64,000 nucleotides of DNA from Rhizobium sp. CG5 (GCF_023701945.1 NZ_JABAEF010000017.1:62001-126000), one strand, 5' to 3'. Shown: positions 1 to 9,331, numbered from the stretch's first letter. Notes: a model not told the origin generated them from the sequence alone. Made by a program: numbers and translations.

Positions 1-2
1 TC

Positions 3-1844
3 CGGGCGATCCACACGCTGAAGGGCTCGGTCGGCCTTTTCGACTTCGGTCCGATGCTCAAAATATTGCACCAGGCGGAAGATCTTCTGTCGCAAGCACG
101 CGCCGGCAAGATCGTCGTGGACGCGACGCTCATCGATCCGCTTTTCGCGGTGATCGAATGGGTTGACAGCAGCATAGAAGGCATCACCGAGACAGGGCGT
201 CTTTCCGAAGCGCAGGAGAAGCAGGCGCCGAGGTTGGTGAGGCTGGTGAGCGGCGAAATGACCGAGCGCAACGCCGGGGAGACTGCCCTTGCACCCACGG
301 CAGTTCCGGACTGGGCGCTGTCTCTGCATCACAAGGTTCCCACGACGGATGCGGCAGGAACCTTGATTGCCATCCGTTACGAGCCGCATCCCGAATGTTT
401 CTTCAATGGCGACGATCCGCTGGCGACGATATCGCGGCTTTCTGACCTCAGGCATCTGGCTCTTTCGCTCAAGGAACCCCGGCCGGCGCCGCAGGATTAC
501 GATCCGTTCCGTTGCCATCTGCTGATCGAAGCCGTTTCGGGCGGTTCGCTGGCGGAGGCGGAAGGCGTGTTCCGCCTGATCCCCGATCAGGTCAAGCTTT
601 TCACCTTGCCCGGATCAGCCGGTGAACGGGCAACCGCCCAGCCGGAGGTCGCGGCATACCGCTCGACGGATCGTCAATCGACCACCATGCGGGTCGATTC
701 CGCGCGTATCGACAAGCTGGTCGAGATTGCCGGCGAGCTGATCACCGCCAAGAACGGCCTCGTGCCGCTGGCGGATGAAGCACGAAGCCACGGCAATGTC
801 CAGCTCGCGAGACGCATCCTTTCTAACCACCACGCGATCGATCGTCTGGTCGCCTCGCTCTATAGCGCCGTCACCCAGGCGCGGATGATCCCGCTCGAAC
901 ACACGTTTCGCCGTTTTCCGCGGCTGGTGCGGGAGACATCGGCAACTCTCGGCAAGGCGCTCGACCTGATTATCGAGGGAGAGGCCGTCGAGGCCGATCG
1001 GGAAATCGTCGAGAACCTGTTCGAACCCCTACTGCATCTCATACGAAACGGTCTCGACCATGGCATCGAGCCGGAAGCCGACCGGCTGCAGCAGTCCAAG
1101 CCCGCCAGAGGTCGTCTCCTGTTGCGCGCCCGGCAGCGTGGCGACCAGATCGAGATCGAAGTGGCCGATGATGGCCGCGGCATAGATCCGCAACGCATCC
1201 GGGCGACAACGATGGATCGCGGTCTAATATCGGAAGGCCAGGCGTCGGCTCTCTCCGACCGGGACGTTCTGCAATTCGTCTTCGCGCCCGGCTTTTCCAC
1301 CGCATCCTCGGTCTCCGACCTGTCCGGCCGCGGGGTCGGCCTCGACGCTGTTCAGAGTTCCGTCAAAAGGCTTGGCGGGACGCTCGAGCTGCAAAGCACG
1401 GTCGGACGCGGCACATCCTTCGTCCTGAAGCTGCCGATCAGCTTTTCGATGACGCAGCTCATGGTCGTTCAGGTCGGCGATGAGCGTTATGGCATCCCCA
1501 TTTCGGATGTCATCGAGACACACAAGCTGCCGGCGAGCGCCGTCCAGTCCGTGCGGGCGGGCAAGGCCTTCGTGCGGCGCAACCGGACGATCCCTTTGCT
1601 GCATCTCGGCGAACTCCTGCAGGTGCAATCGCCGAGCGCGCATTCCAGCGATCTCAAGGTGCTGATCGTGCAGGCTGGGGAAGACGAGATCGGGGTCGCC
1701 GTCGATGAGATTGCCGAGCGTGCCGAGACAATGACGCGGCCGCTGGTGGGCCTGCTGCAGGGCGTGCCCGGGATTGCAGGAACGACTCTGCTGGGGGATG
1801 GAAAGGTCCTGCTGGTCGTGAATATAGAGGAGTTGGTGCCATGA
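3..1844 (+). CDS. cheA: CheA-like chemotaxis histidine kinase, 5' end outside the window
   Basis: Cytoplasmic histidine kinase that autophosphorylates on an Hpt histidine and passes phosphate to a CheY-type receiver. The reading frame is already open at base 3, and the first visible residues carry the Hpt motif HTLKGS with its phospho-acceptor His at bases 12-14, so the start lies before the window. After this come a linker, a dimerisation segment (about 680-900), the ATPase domain with N-box LIRNGLDHG, G1 DDGRGID and G2 GRGVGLD (about 1020-1440), and a C-terminal CheW-like domain (about 1450-1840). Its stop overlaps the next start (ATGA). It heads a signalling operon with STAS-like, CheY-like and CheC-like proteins. 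No receptor, CheR or CheB is seen, so the output may be something other than flagellar taxis. The CheA family is certain; the pathway is inferred. Confidence 0.93.
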   Translation, partial: RAIHTLKGSVGLFDFGPMLKILHQAEDLLSQARAGKIVVDATLIDPLFAVIEWVDSSIEGITETGRLSEAQEKQAPRLVRLVSGEMTERNAGETALAPTAVPDWALSLHHKVPTTDAAGTLIAIRYEPHPECFFNGDDPLATISRLSDLRHLALSLKEPRPAPQDYDPFRCHLLIEAVSGGSLAEAEGVFRLIPDQVKLFTLPGSAGERATAQPEVAAYRSTDRQSTTMRVDSARIDKLVEIAGELITAKNGLVPLADEARSHGNVQLARRILSNHHAIDRLVASLYSAVTQARMIPLEHTFRRFPRLVRETSATLGKALDLIIEGEAVEADREIVENLFEPLLHLIRNGLDHGIEPEADRLQQSKPARGRLLLRARQRGDQIEIEVADDGRGIDPQRIRATTMDRGLISEGQASALSDRDVLQFVFAPGFSTASSVSDLSGRGVGLDAVQSSVKRLGGTLELQSTVGRGTSFVLKLPISFSMTQLMVVQVGDERYGIPISDVIETHKLPASAVQSVRAGKAFVRRNRTIPLLHLGELLQVQSPSAHSSDLKVLIVQAGEDEIGVAVDEIAERAETMTRPLVGLLQGVPGIAGTTLLGDGKVLLVVNIEELVP

Positions 1845-2101
1845 CAGTGGCCCTTGGCAATGGTACAATCGTCCTCTCTGGAAAATGTGGTATCGAAGAA
1901 GCGGAGACGCTCGTCAGCTATCTGGAAAATCACCGCGACCTTGCCGTCGATGTGGCGGCAGCAACCGAAATTCACACGGCTCTATGGCAAGCACTACTAT
2001 TATACAGCCCACAGCTCACCGGCACCCCTCAAGGGTCTACTATGGCCGACCTGTTGGTTCCCGTAATAAAAGCTTCGCTCGTGGACGCGTCAAAAACCTA
2101 G
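1841..2101 (+). CDS. Small STAS-like protein of the chemosensory operon
   Basis: An 86-residue protein without membrane segments whose start overlaps the cheA stop by four bases, so translation is probably coupled. The pattern (short strand, a nucleotide-free helix-strand core, an Asp-rich central strand ending in a conserved-looking threonine region) resembles small STAS (anti-sigma antagonist-like) proteins found between cheA and cheY in some alphaproteobacterial clusters. No catalytic motif is visible. The role may be as a regulatory adaptor or switch protein for the kinase; this is inference from position and size, and the fold call is weak. Confidence 0.6.
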   Translation: MTVALGNGTIVLSGKCGIEEAETLVSYLENHRDLAVDVAAATEIHTALWQALLLYSPQLTGTPQGSTMADLLVPVIKASLVDASKT

Positions 2102-2190
2102 TGGCAAACTTGCGGAGTTCCCATAGGCCCTTTAAAAGAGAGGTTTATGTTGGCGTCCAAGTGGATCGCAGCCCATTGGTGGAGTTTTAG

Positions 2191-2574
2191 ATGACGGTCA
2201 TAGTCCTTATGGTTGACGACAGCAAATTAGCCAGGATCGTAGCCGGTAAGGCGATCGCGGCATTACAGCCCGATTGGACGCGCATTGAGGCAGGAAGCGC
2301 CGCCGATGCTTTGGCTGTCGTTAACTCCCAGAAGATTGACGTGGCCGTTCTGGACTTCAACATGCCTGATAAGGATGGGCTTGAACTCGCTAGAGAACTA
2401 CGCGGTTTATATCCCAACATGCCGATCGCCGTCGTTACTGCCAATGTTCAGGATGAAATCATTGCAGGAGTCCGCGCGCTGAACGCGACCTTCGTGGCCA
2501 AGCCTGTCACGGAAGAAGCTTTGAGCGGCTTCATCTCCGGCGCCGCACTTCGCCTGAGGAAGGCCGCCATATGA
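2191..2574 (+). CDS. CheY-like single-domain response regulator
   Basis: A 127-residue receiver domain with no output domain. Visible motifs are the acidic pair in MVDDSK near residue 8, the phospho-acceptor Asp in VLDFNMP (about residue 51), the switch Thr in VVTAN, and the conserved Lys in VAKPV near residue 100. It is likely phosphorylated by the CheA upstream and dephosphorylated by the CheC/CheX-like protein downstream, whose start overlaps its stop by four bases (ATGA). With no DNA-binding or enzymatic domain it presumably acts by protein-protein contact. The target is unknown. Confidence 0.92.
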   Translation: MTVIVLMVDDSKLARIVAGKAIAALQPDWTRIEAGSAADALAVVNSQKIDVAVLDFNMPDKDGLELARELRGLYPNMPIAVVTANVQDEIIAGVRALNATFVAKPVTEEALSGFISGAALRLRKAAI

Positions 2575-3200
2575 GCAGTGGTTCGTTAGCGCTGGACGAT
2601 CTCGAACGCGATGCCCTGACAGAACTCGTCAATATCGGCGTCAGCCGTGCCGCGGCGAGTTTGCGAAAGATGGTCAACAGGCAAGTCATCCTGTCTGTCC
2701 CCTCTGTCGAGGTCGTTACACGAAAGTCTGCGGCTGCCTTGATTGGTCAGCGAGAGAACGAAGATCTCATCGCCGTGCATCAGCAGTTCGAGGGCCCGTT
2801 TTCCGGGCGCGCGCTTCTCATTTTTCCTGAAAGCAATGGCCTGTCGCTCGTCCGTGCCATCATCGGCGAGGACATGGACGACGCGGGCGTCGCTGAAATT
2901 GAGGATGAAGCTCTCGCCGAAACCGGGAACGTTATCTTGAACGGCTGTCTCGGCTCGATGGCGAACATGTTGCAGCACACGTTGAAAATGTCGCTTCCCA
3001 GTGTTCGCCGCGGTAACAGCGCCGCTTTGTTCGACGTATTCGACAACACCAGTGACCAAAGCTTCGTATTGTTCCTCTACATTAACTTTTCCGTCCAAGA
3101 TCGAAAGGTACGCGGGTACATCGCCATGCTGATGGACCTGCCGTCTCTGGAGAAACTGAAAAGACTTATCGCCGATTTCATCGACCGGGTGATTGCATAA
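2571..3200 (+). CDS. CheC/CheX-like CheY-P phosphatase
   Basis: A 209-residue protein of the CheC/CheX/FliY phosphatase family, which hydrolyses the aspartyl phosphate of CheY-type receivers. Two copies of the family's E-x-x-N signature are visible: ELVN near residue 18 and ETGN near residue 122, each at the start of a helix followed by a small-residue-rich stretch, as in CheC. It is translationally coupled to the receiver upstream, and so is the probable off-switch of that receiver. Enterobacteria use CheZ instead; in alphaproteobacteria such proteins tend to occur in accessory chemosensory systems. Confidence 0.83.
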   Translation: MSSGSLALDDLERDALTELVNIGVSRAAASLRKMVNRQVILSVPSVEVVTRKSAAALIGQRENEDLIAVHQQFEGPFSGRALLIFPESNGLSLVRAIIGEDMDDAGVAEIEDEALAETGNVILNGCLGSMANMLQHTLKMSLPSVRRGNSAALFDVFDNTSDQSFVLFLYINFSVQDRKVRGYIAMLMDLPSLEKLKRLIADFIDRVIA

Positions 3201-3214
3201 ACGGGGGAAACGCA

Positions 3215-4735
3215 TTGTCGATCATCAACAGCCCTGACAATAGCGCGAAGTCCGAGCTTGAGCGTGCGCGTCGTGATATTGCAGTGGCACGTGGGCAACT
3301 TGAGCTCGCGCTCGATGTCGCGGGAGCGTCATGTACCTGGGAATGGGATATTCGAAGCGGCAGGCTTGTGGCCGACGCCCGGTTTGCGGCAATTACACGG
3401 CAGGATCCGGCTGTCCTTGCGGACGGCGCCTCTACAAACTGTTTCTTCAACTCGATCTATCCCGATGACCTGAAGCGGGTGAAGCTCGCTGTCGCAGGGA
3501 TCATGGCCGGCTCGGAACTCTTCTCCAAAGACTACAGGCTGTTGAAAGACGATGGCGGGTATCGGTGGGTGCACGCCAGGGGCCGCGCGATATTCGATCA
3601 GGACGACGAGCCGACCATGTTCGTCGGTTATCTGGTCGACATTACGGAGCAAAAGCGGATCACCGAAGAGCTTCGTATTGCTCAGTCGGCGGGGGGCATT
3701 GGTACGTTCGAACACAGAGTGGGGTGGGCGACGATCACTGTTTCGGAACAGTTCTGCCGTCTGTTCGGCCTTCATCCCGCTCGGGTAATCGCGGTCACCA
3801 CCTTGAACGAGCTCATCCATCCAGACGATAGAAAGCTAATCGACCTCAGCTTTCCCGATGAACACCAGGACGTCAGCAGCATCGAATTCCGCATAAGACG
3901 GGCGGATAACGACCAAGAACGGTGGCTGACGCGTCGTGGCGAATACGTCGATGATGTTGATTCCGGAGGGCATCGCTATGTCGGGGTCATTTTTGACGTG
4001 ACCGAGGCCAAACAGATCCAAGAAAGATTGCAGGAGGCTAACGAGGAACTGGCCGGCATTGCCCACGAACGAGAACAGTTCATTGCTGTGCTCGGCCACG
4101 ATTTGCGCAATCCTCTCTCGTCAATGTCCGCTGGTTTGCGAGTGATTTCGAAAGACGTGACCGATCAGCGTACGATACGGATCCTGCGCCTTATGGGCGA
4201 AAGCGTACAGCGTATGAGCAGCCTGATAGACGATCTACTGGACCTCGCCCGCGGCCGTCTCGGAGACGGTATCTCTCTTAGTATAACGAAGGCAGAGCCT
4301 ATCGAACCGCTTCTCGCAAGGATCGTCAACGAAATTCTGGTCGCGCATCCCGAGCGTATCATCGAAACCGACTTTGATGTGCATCGGCCTGTCGATGTGG
4401 ATCACGCACGGCTGGAGCAATTGGTTTCCAATCTCCTCGGGAACGCGATTACGCATGGCGCGAGCGACAGGCCTATAACGCTTTCTGCAAAAGTAGAGGG
4501 TAACCTGTTTCAGCTTGCGATTAGAAATGGTGGCACGAAAATTTCAGAGGTCACCATGAAGCGCTTGTTTCAGCCGTTCTCTCGAGGTGAAGGAAACGCG
4601 AGCAAGCAGGGTCTTGGGCTCGGACTCTACATCGCAAGTGAAATCGCAAAAGCTCACGGTGGAACCCTCAGTGCGACATCCGACGACACATCGACCTGCT
4701 TTATCTTCCGAATGCCACTAAACACCGCAAGGTAA
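3215..4735 (+). CDS. PAS-domain sensor histidine kinase
   Basis: A 506-residue soluble hybrid-free kinase. Two PAS/PAC units are visible, one at about residues 35-150 (ending in VDITEQK) and one at about 150-270 (ending in FDVTEAK). They are followed by a HisKA dimerisation helix with the phospho-acceptor His in GHDLRNP near residue 294, and an ATPase domain with N-box LLGNAITHG and GLGLGLYIA. No membrane segment is seen, so it probably senses a cytoplasmic cue such as redox or a ligand. The start is a TTG preceded by a GGGGGAAA ribosome site, 14 bases after the CheC-like gene, so it is likely the last gene of the chemosensory operon and may feed the same CheY-like receiver (inference). Confidence 0.9.
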   Translation: MSIINSPDNSAKSELERARRDIAVARGQLELALDVAGASCTWEWDIRSGRLVADARFAAITRQDPAVLADGASTNCFFNSIYPDDLKRVKLAVAGIMAGSELFSKDYRLLKDDGGYRWVHARGRAIFDQDDEPTMFVGYLVDITEQKRITEELRIAQSAGGIGTFEHRVGWATITVSEQFCRLFGLHPARVIAVTTLNELIHPDDRKLIDLSFPDEHQDVSSIEFRIRRADNDQERWLTRRGEYVDDVDSGGHRYVGVIFDVTEAKQIQERLQEANEELAGIAHEREQFIAVLGHDLRNPLSSMSAGLRVISKDVTDQRTIRILRLMGESVQRMSSLIDDLLDLARGRLGDGISLSITKAEPIEPLLARIVNEILVAHPERIIETDFDVHRPVDVDHARLEQLVSNLLGNAITHGASDRPITLSAKVEGNLFQLAIRNGGTKISEVTMKRLFQPFSRGEGNASKQGLGLGLYIASEIAKAHGGTLSATSDDTSTCFIFRMPLNTAR

Positions 4736-4889
4736 AACTCGCGTTGTCGGGGTCAGATCTCTATTGAGGCGTTATCATCTGCTCCAAGTATTGCTTGTTG
4801 AGCCAGTTTGCTCGGTTGTTCCGAACTGTGCTTGGGCAAACGCCGTGGGCATTCCGGCGCAGGGAATGATATCCGAACAGACGTAACCA

Positions 4890-6594
4890 TCATTCGAGCG
4901 ATCGCACAAGTAGCCGAGGCAAATCAGCGACCCCGCTCTCATAGTGGCCGCGGTCGTGGCTACTCTCAATAACCTTGGCCGACTGGACAGCCCATCGCGC
5001 GCAGGGCTGCTTCCTGCTCCGGGGTTTCGATCCCTCAGCGATCGTCTGCAAACCGAGATCCTGGCTCATTGCGATCAATGCTCTGGTGATGGCCGCGTCC
5101 GAAGGGTTGGTATCTATGTCCCGTATGAACGCGCGGTCGATCTTGAGGGTCGTCAGCGGGAAGCGCTGCAGGGAACTCAGAGAAGCGTAGCCAGTCCCGA
5201 AGTCGTCGAAGACGACACCGACGCCAAGGTCGCGCAATTGCAGGAGTGTGCGCATCGATCGCTCGTCGTCGCCCAAGGCCACCTCCTCGGTGATTTCAAG
5301 CTCGATTGATGCGGGCCTGATGGCGTGCCTTCTAAGAGCGTCGAGGACTTTGTCCGGGAAGTTCAATGCTCGGAACTGAGTCGGAAACAGGTTTCACGCC
5401 GATCTTGTATGTGTCGCCGCGCGAATTCAGCCAGGCGCTCACCCGGCAGGCCTCGTCCAGTGTCCACCAACCGATGTCCAGGGCGAGCGTGCTCTGCTCG
5501 AGCGCGGGAAGGAACGCACCAGGGGCAAGGACGCCTCTTTCCGGATGATGCCATCTGATCAGCGCCTCAAAGCCGATTGGCTGAGCGGTATCCAGTCGCA
5601 CCTGCGGCTGATAGTAGAGCCGGAGTTGTCCATCCTGAAGCGCCTGGCGCAATTCGTCTCTTATCGCTCGGCGCGCCTGGGCCTCGCTGCGCATCGAATG
5701 ATAGAACAGGCGACAGCATCCACCTCCGGAAGCCTTGGCGCGATAGAGAGCGAAGTCGGCGCTCGCGACGAGCTCGTCGGCGTCTGCGCCATGCTGCGGA
5801 GCGATCGCGATGCCAATGCTTGCGCCGAGATCCAGCACAAGACCGCCGAGATGAAATGGCTTTCTGAAAGCCCCCAGTATTTCAGTTGCTTCCGCATGTG
5901 CTTTCAGCGGGTCGACGCTCCCCGGAAGGAGCACTGCAAATTCGTCCCCGCCCAACCGCGCCACAATAGCGTCTTGCCGCAGCAGGTATTGCAGGCGGAC
6001 ACCAACCGCTTGCAGGAGCGCATCACCGGTCGCATGACCATGCGTGTCGTTGACTTCCTTGAAGCCGTCGAGATCCACAAATATGACGGTCGCGGGTTCA
6101 CGCGAGGACAGGTGGTCGCCGACATGGCTCAAGAACTGGTGTCTGTTGTGCAGGCCGGTCAACGTGTCCTGCGAGGCCAAACGCATCAACTTGTTGTCGC
6201 GTTCGCGCCGTTCGGAAATATCCTTGATGATGGCGCCGGCGCAGAACCCGCGCGGGCCGGACCAAACCGAGAGCGTTATTTCAATCGGGAATTCGCTCCC
6301 ATCCTTCTTAACTGCAGGGACTTCCACGGTTTTGCCAGCCAAGTTTGGCTTTTCTCCCGCGGCGACCCTGGCAAGGCCCGCCATGTGAGCGCCCCGCATG
6401 CGTTCCGGAATAATGATCGTGATCGGTTGACCAACCATTTCGTCAGAGTCATATCCAAACAGGGTACACACGGAGGGATTGGCAAATTCGATGTTGCCAT
6501 CACTGCCGACGGAGATCAATGTCAGGTTCGCGGCCTTGGCAAAGTGGCTTAGCGCGACGGATTGATAGTTTGCGTCAATCACCATGTGTTCCAA
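4890..6594 (-). pseudogene. PAS-GGDEF-EAL cyclic-di-GMP protein, frameshifted
   Basis: The 5' part encodes an N-terminal PAS domain (about residues 15-135), a GGDEF diguanylate cyclase domain with an intact GGDEF motif, and the start of an EAL phosphodiesterase domain (FEALIRW). The frame breaks at about 5392-5394, where one extra A in an AAA run changes the expected GVNLFPTQF into GVKPVSDS. Removing it joins the EAL continuation with LEITE and DDFGTGYASL. A second break near 5030-5034 (one base missing) spoils IAEG-ETPEQEAA, and the last residues after MGCPVGQGY are also out of register. The gene is therefore probably dead for phosphodiesterase output, although the PAS-GGDEF portion could still be made as a 420-residue protein. 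At least two independent indels favour real decay over one sequencing error. Confidence 0.85.
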
Positions 6595-6836
6595 TTGTTC
6601 GAACCTCTCAGTTCTCCCAACTCTATCGTAGGTGTATTAGTAAAAAATAAAAGTTGAATCCTCGAGAAACCATTTTTGGCAAAGATGATGCCCGCAAAGT
6701 CCTTGGGATTGAATTGACAAAGCGCATTGAGCCCCACAGCTCCTCGCTAGAGACACCGGCTGTCAAATCTTCGTTTGGTAGCGTTGGTGCGTCCGCGACT
6801 TTTGACTAGAAATGTCGCACACGTGGGCGGGCAATG

Positions 6837-7751
6837 TCAGTGGACGTGGCGAACGGAGGTCTCGGTGGCATAAAGGTTATGCTTGGTGCCGTAGACCCCA
6901 CCGAACCAGGCGGCGATCGCACCGATCAGCAGAGCGATAAAGCCGAGGATCGCGCCAGCTGACACGGCTTTTGTTGCGGTCTGCGCCGCTTCGAGCGCCT
7001 GCGCCTTGGCGGCTTGCACATTGTCATTATAAGCCTTCATGTACTGATCGACCTGCGTGCGGGCCTGATCGACCGGGATGTTCTGGGCTTTGGCGATCGC
7101 ATCCGCAGCGCGGTTACGGGCATCGTCGGCCTTTGCTTTGTCGCCGGTGACCGCGGCCTGAACGGCGGAAATGGCAGCATTGCGCAACGCTTCCGGATCA
7201 TTGCCGCCCGAGGCGTCGCGGATCTGCTGTTCGATGCCCGCCATCGGGTTTGCCGAGTTGGCCATCGCTGGTGCTGCGGCCGTCACTGCTGTCGCCGCCG
7301 TGCTGCCAACGCCGCTGACAATGCTCGACAGACCGCTGAACGCACCGCCGACAAGGGCGCCGACGGACGTGGTCAGCAGGTAGAGAATAACCAGCGTGGT
7401 GACAGCCCAGGTGGTCAGGCCCTGGTAGCCGCCGGTCGAATTGCTGGGACGGCCGGAAAGACGGCTGGCGATGTAGCCACCGACAAACGAGGCGATCAGA
7501 CCGGCGACAACAAACCACAGGCCGCCGGCGATGGAGAATGTACTCGCATCGGGATTATCGTAACGCGCCGGGTCGATAACCGCTGCGCCGATACCGACGC
7601 CAAGGAGGTTGAAAAGAAACTGGACAGCCAATCCAACGAAAACGCCGGCAAAGATAGCGCCCCACGAGACTGTGTAGAGAGCAGCGGTCGATCCGCCATC
7701 GACGCCATAGGCGACATCGCGCGGGAGGTGAGTAGAAACAGGTTCGGTCAT
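6837..7751 (-). CDS. PhnA-like / tetraspan stress-associated membrane protein
   Basis: A 304-residue integral inner-membrane protein with hydrophobic segments at about residues 26-55, 72-100, 115-145 and 272-295. An Ala-rich, charged alpha-helical stretch (about 165-265) lies between the third and fourth segments and probably lies outside the bilayer. It resembles membrane proteins annotated as PhnA-like in Rhizobiales; the biochemical function is unknown. It lies just downstream of the DUF2382 stress genes and has an EcfG-like promoter about 42 bases upstream of its ATG, suggesting a role in general stress. No enzymatic motif is seen. Confidence 0.75.
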   Translation of the reverse strand: MTEPVSTHLPRDVAYGVDGGSTAALYTVSWGAIFAGVFVGLAVQFLFNLLGVGIGAAVIDPARYDNPDASTFSIAGGLWFVVAGLIASFVGGYIASRLSGRPSNSTGGYQGLTTWAVTTLVILYLLTTSVGALVGGAFSGLSSIVSGVGSTAATAVTAAAPAMANSANPMAGIEQQIRDASGGNDPEALRNAAISAVQAAVTGDKAKADDARNRAADAIAKAQNIPVDQARTQVDQYMKAYNDNVQAAKAQALEAAQTATKAVSAGAILGFIALLIGAIAAWFGGVYGTKHNLYATETSVRHVH

Positions 7752-7792
7752 GGTGGCCCCTTAGGTGTTCACGGGATCGTGAGTGCCACAAT

Positions 7793-7817
7793 AACTCGCA
7801 GTAGCCGTCGATGTTCC
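7793..7817 (-). promoter_or_regulatory. EcfG-like (general stress sigma) promoter
   Basis: Read on the minus strand this is GGAAC, 16 bases, AGTT, one mismatch from the alphaproteobacterial EcfG consensus GGAAC-N16/17-CGTT. It lies about 42 bases before the ATG of the membrane protein ending at 6837. Weaker than the match at 9201-9225. Confidence 0.5.
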
Positions 7818-7893
7818 GCCTGTGCTGCCGCGTGCCGGAAATGAGAACGGCGATGTCGATGACACCGCCGTTCGCATGCAACTAATGGATAGA

Positions 7894-8775
7894 TCAGTCC
7901 CGACGGATGCCGAGAGTTCCGTCCTTGCGGGCAGTGCCTTCGCCGCGTTCGTCCTCGATCTCGACGTCGGTCTTGCGGACCGTATCGGACACTGTTTCAT
8001 CGCGCTGCTCGGATGTCTTGCGAAGAGAGATTTCCTCGACGACGCGGGCCTCCTTGGAGACGACAGCTTCTTCGTGATGCTCTTCGGCCTCGATGGTGCG
8101 ATCGACGAACGCATTCTCGGTTCCAGTCAGCGGACGATCGACAGTGCGGCGCGTGACCTCGACACTCTCGTCGCGAAGCGAGAGATTTTCGCTCACAGGA
8201 GTCTCGGTCACGTAGGAACGAACCCGGACACGACCGTTGTTGACGTCACGCTTACCGACGCGAAGCTCTTCCTGGACCACCGGGATGACTTCCTCGCCAT
8301 CGGCGCCGAGACGCGAGGGCTGCGCAGCCGCAGTCTGGGCGCTGTCGAGGCGCGTTGCGGCAGGCGTTTCGATGTTGCCGGTGCGCGACCAGCCCTCGGA
8401 TTCCCAGGCCTGTGCGCGTTCATCAAGGTCGATGCTGCCCTCGTCGTCGAGAATATCGAGGGCGATATCGTGCATGTCGAAGGCGTAGCCAGACACCGTG
8501 ACGAGATAGCCGCCGCGACGAAGGCCCTCGGCATATGTGTGGCGATCTTCGTCGGGGAAGAAGAAGTTTTCCAGCGACGCCCAGAAGCCAGTGGATTCCG
8601 ATGTCGACGAGGAAGCCGTGGGGGCGGATCCACCTTCGATCACACTGACAGAGCTTCTGGAGATGCCCGCTTCCACCAGCCGCTCGACGGCGCTGTCGGC
8701 GTCCGCGCGGCTGTCGAAGAAAGCTGTGATGGTGTTGGAGTTGGTCGTCGTGGCAGTCTGGTCTGTATAGGTCAT
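7894..8775 (-). CDS. General stress protein with 17M-like and DUF2382 (YsnF/AvaK) domains
   Basis: A 293-residue soluble protein. Residues about 15-110 resemble the general stress protein 17M-like domain (start TITAFFDSRADAD, with a VSVIEGG strand and a low-complexity Ser/Thr linker). Residues about 160-285 form a DUF2382 domain of the YsnF/AvaK type (PVVQEELRVGKR, repeated RRTVDRPL and EEISLRK motifs). These families are linked to stress and desiccation but have no known enzymatic activity. Its start overlaps the stop of the upstream DUF2382 gene by four bases, so the two are co-translated from the EcfG-type promoter at 9201-9225. Confidence 0.8.
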   Translation of the reverse strand: MTYTDQTATTTNSNTITAFFDSRADADSAVERLVEAGISRSSVSVIEGGSAPTASSSTSESTGFWASLENFFFPDEDRHTYAEGLRRGGYLVTVSGYAFDMHDIALDILDDEGSIDLDERAQAWESEGWSRTGNIETPAATRLDSAQTAAAQPSRLGADGEEVIPVVQEELRVGKRDVNNGRVRVRSYVTETPVSENLSLRDESVEVTRRTVDRPLTGTENAFVDRTIEAEEHHEEAVVSKEARVVEEISLRKTSEQRDETVSDTVRKTDVEIEDERGEGTARKDGTLGIRRD

Positions 8776-9179
8776 GGCAGTTTCTCCTCGTTGGGGATGT
8801 TGTTTCCAAGTCTTTCGACCGTGGCACTTTGCTTGCGGAGCGTGACCGGAATGGATACCTCGTCCGTAGTGGCAATTTTGCGGATGCGGATCTCTTCGAC
8901 CAGCATCAGCCGCTTCTCGACCACGACGATTTCTTCCAGCACCAGGATGATTGTGACGTCACCCTCGATCCGCATTGGCGGCGCCTCGCTGACTTCGCGG
9001 CCGATTGCCTCGCGTGTCACCTCGACCCGTTCACCGGCAAGTGAAGTGTGGGCAACTTCTGCGGTGAGGTCGCTACGCGTTGTGACCCGCACGCGTTCAG
9101 TGACGACCCGTTCGGCCTCCACGCGGAGGCTCTCTTCGACGAGCTCAAGTTTGTGTTCGTCACTTGCGACCATCTTCAC
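8772..9179 (-). CDS. DUF2382 (YsnF/AvaK-type) protein
   Basis: A 135-residue protein consisting of one DUF2382 domain, rich in charged alternating strands (ELVEESLRVEAERV, GERVEVTREAIGREV, EEIRIRK). It lacks a signal peptide and membrane segments. First gene of a two-gene operon: the downstream protein carries the same domain plus a 17M-like domain. The ATG is 22 bases from the -10 element of a full-match EcfG promoter, so it should be induced by the general stress response. Function unknown; a structural or protective role is only inferred. Confidence 0.8.
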   Translation of the reverse strand: MKMVASDEHKLELVEESLRVEAERVVTERVRVTTRSDLTAEVAHTSLAGERVEVTREAIGREVSEAPPMRIEGDVTIILVLEEIVVVEKRLMLVEEIRIRKIATTDEVSIPVTLRKQSATVERLGNNIPNEEKLP

Positions 9180-9200
9180 CGTTTCCTAGATTGGACTGGG

Positions 9201-9225
9201 AACGCCAACGCCGATGGAATGTTCC
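9201..9225 (-). promoter_or_regulatory. EcfG (general stress sigma) promoter, consensus match
   Basis: On the minus strand: GGAAC (9225-9221), a 16-base spacer, CGTT (9204-9201). This is an exact match to the GGAAC-N16/17-CGTT consensus of EcfG/RpoE-type general stress promoters of alphaproteobacteria. The -10 element is 22 bases before the ATG of the DUF2382 gene at 9179. The site is nearly palindromic: on the plus strand GGAAC (9199-9203) is followed after 16 bases by TGTT, which could weakly serve the plus-strand gene at 9332. Confidence 0.75.
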
Positions 9226-9331
9226 GCCGATGGAGTGTTGACGCCAGGGTATCCCCACAAAACGCTTCTCGGGCGTTAAGAACTTATTCACCACATCGCG
9301 TCACACTCGCTCCCGGGTGAAGGGCGAACGG

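Noticed and set aside
7822-9189. A 455-codon plus-strand frame across the stress genes
   Set aside because: It is the antisense of the two DUF2382 genes, which have clear domain patterns and a promoter.
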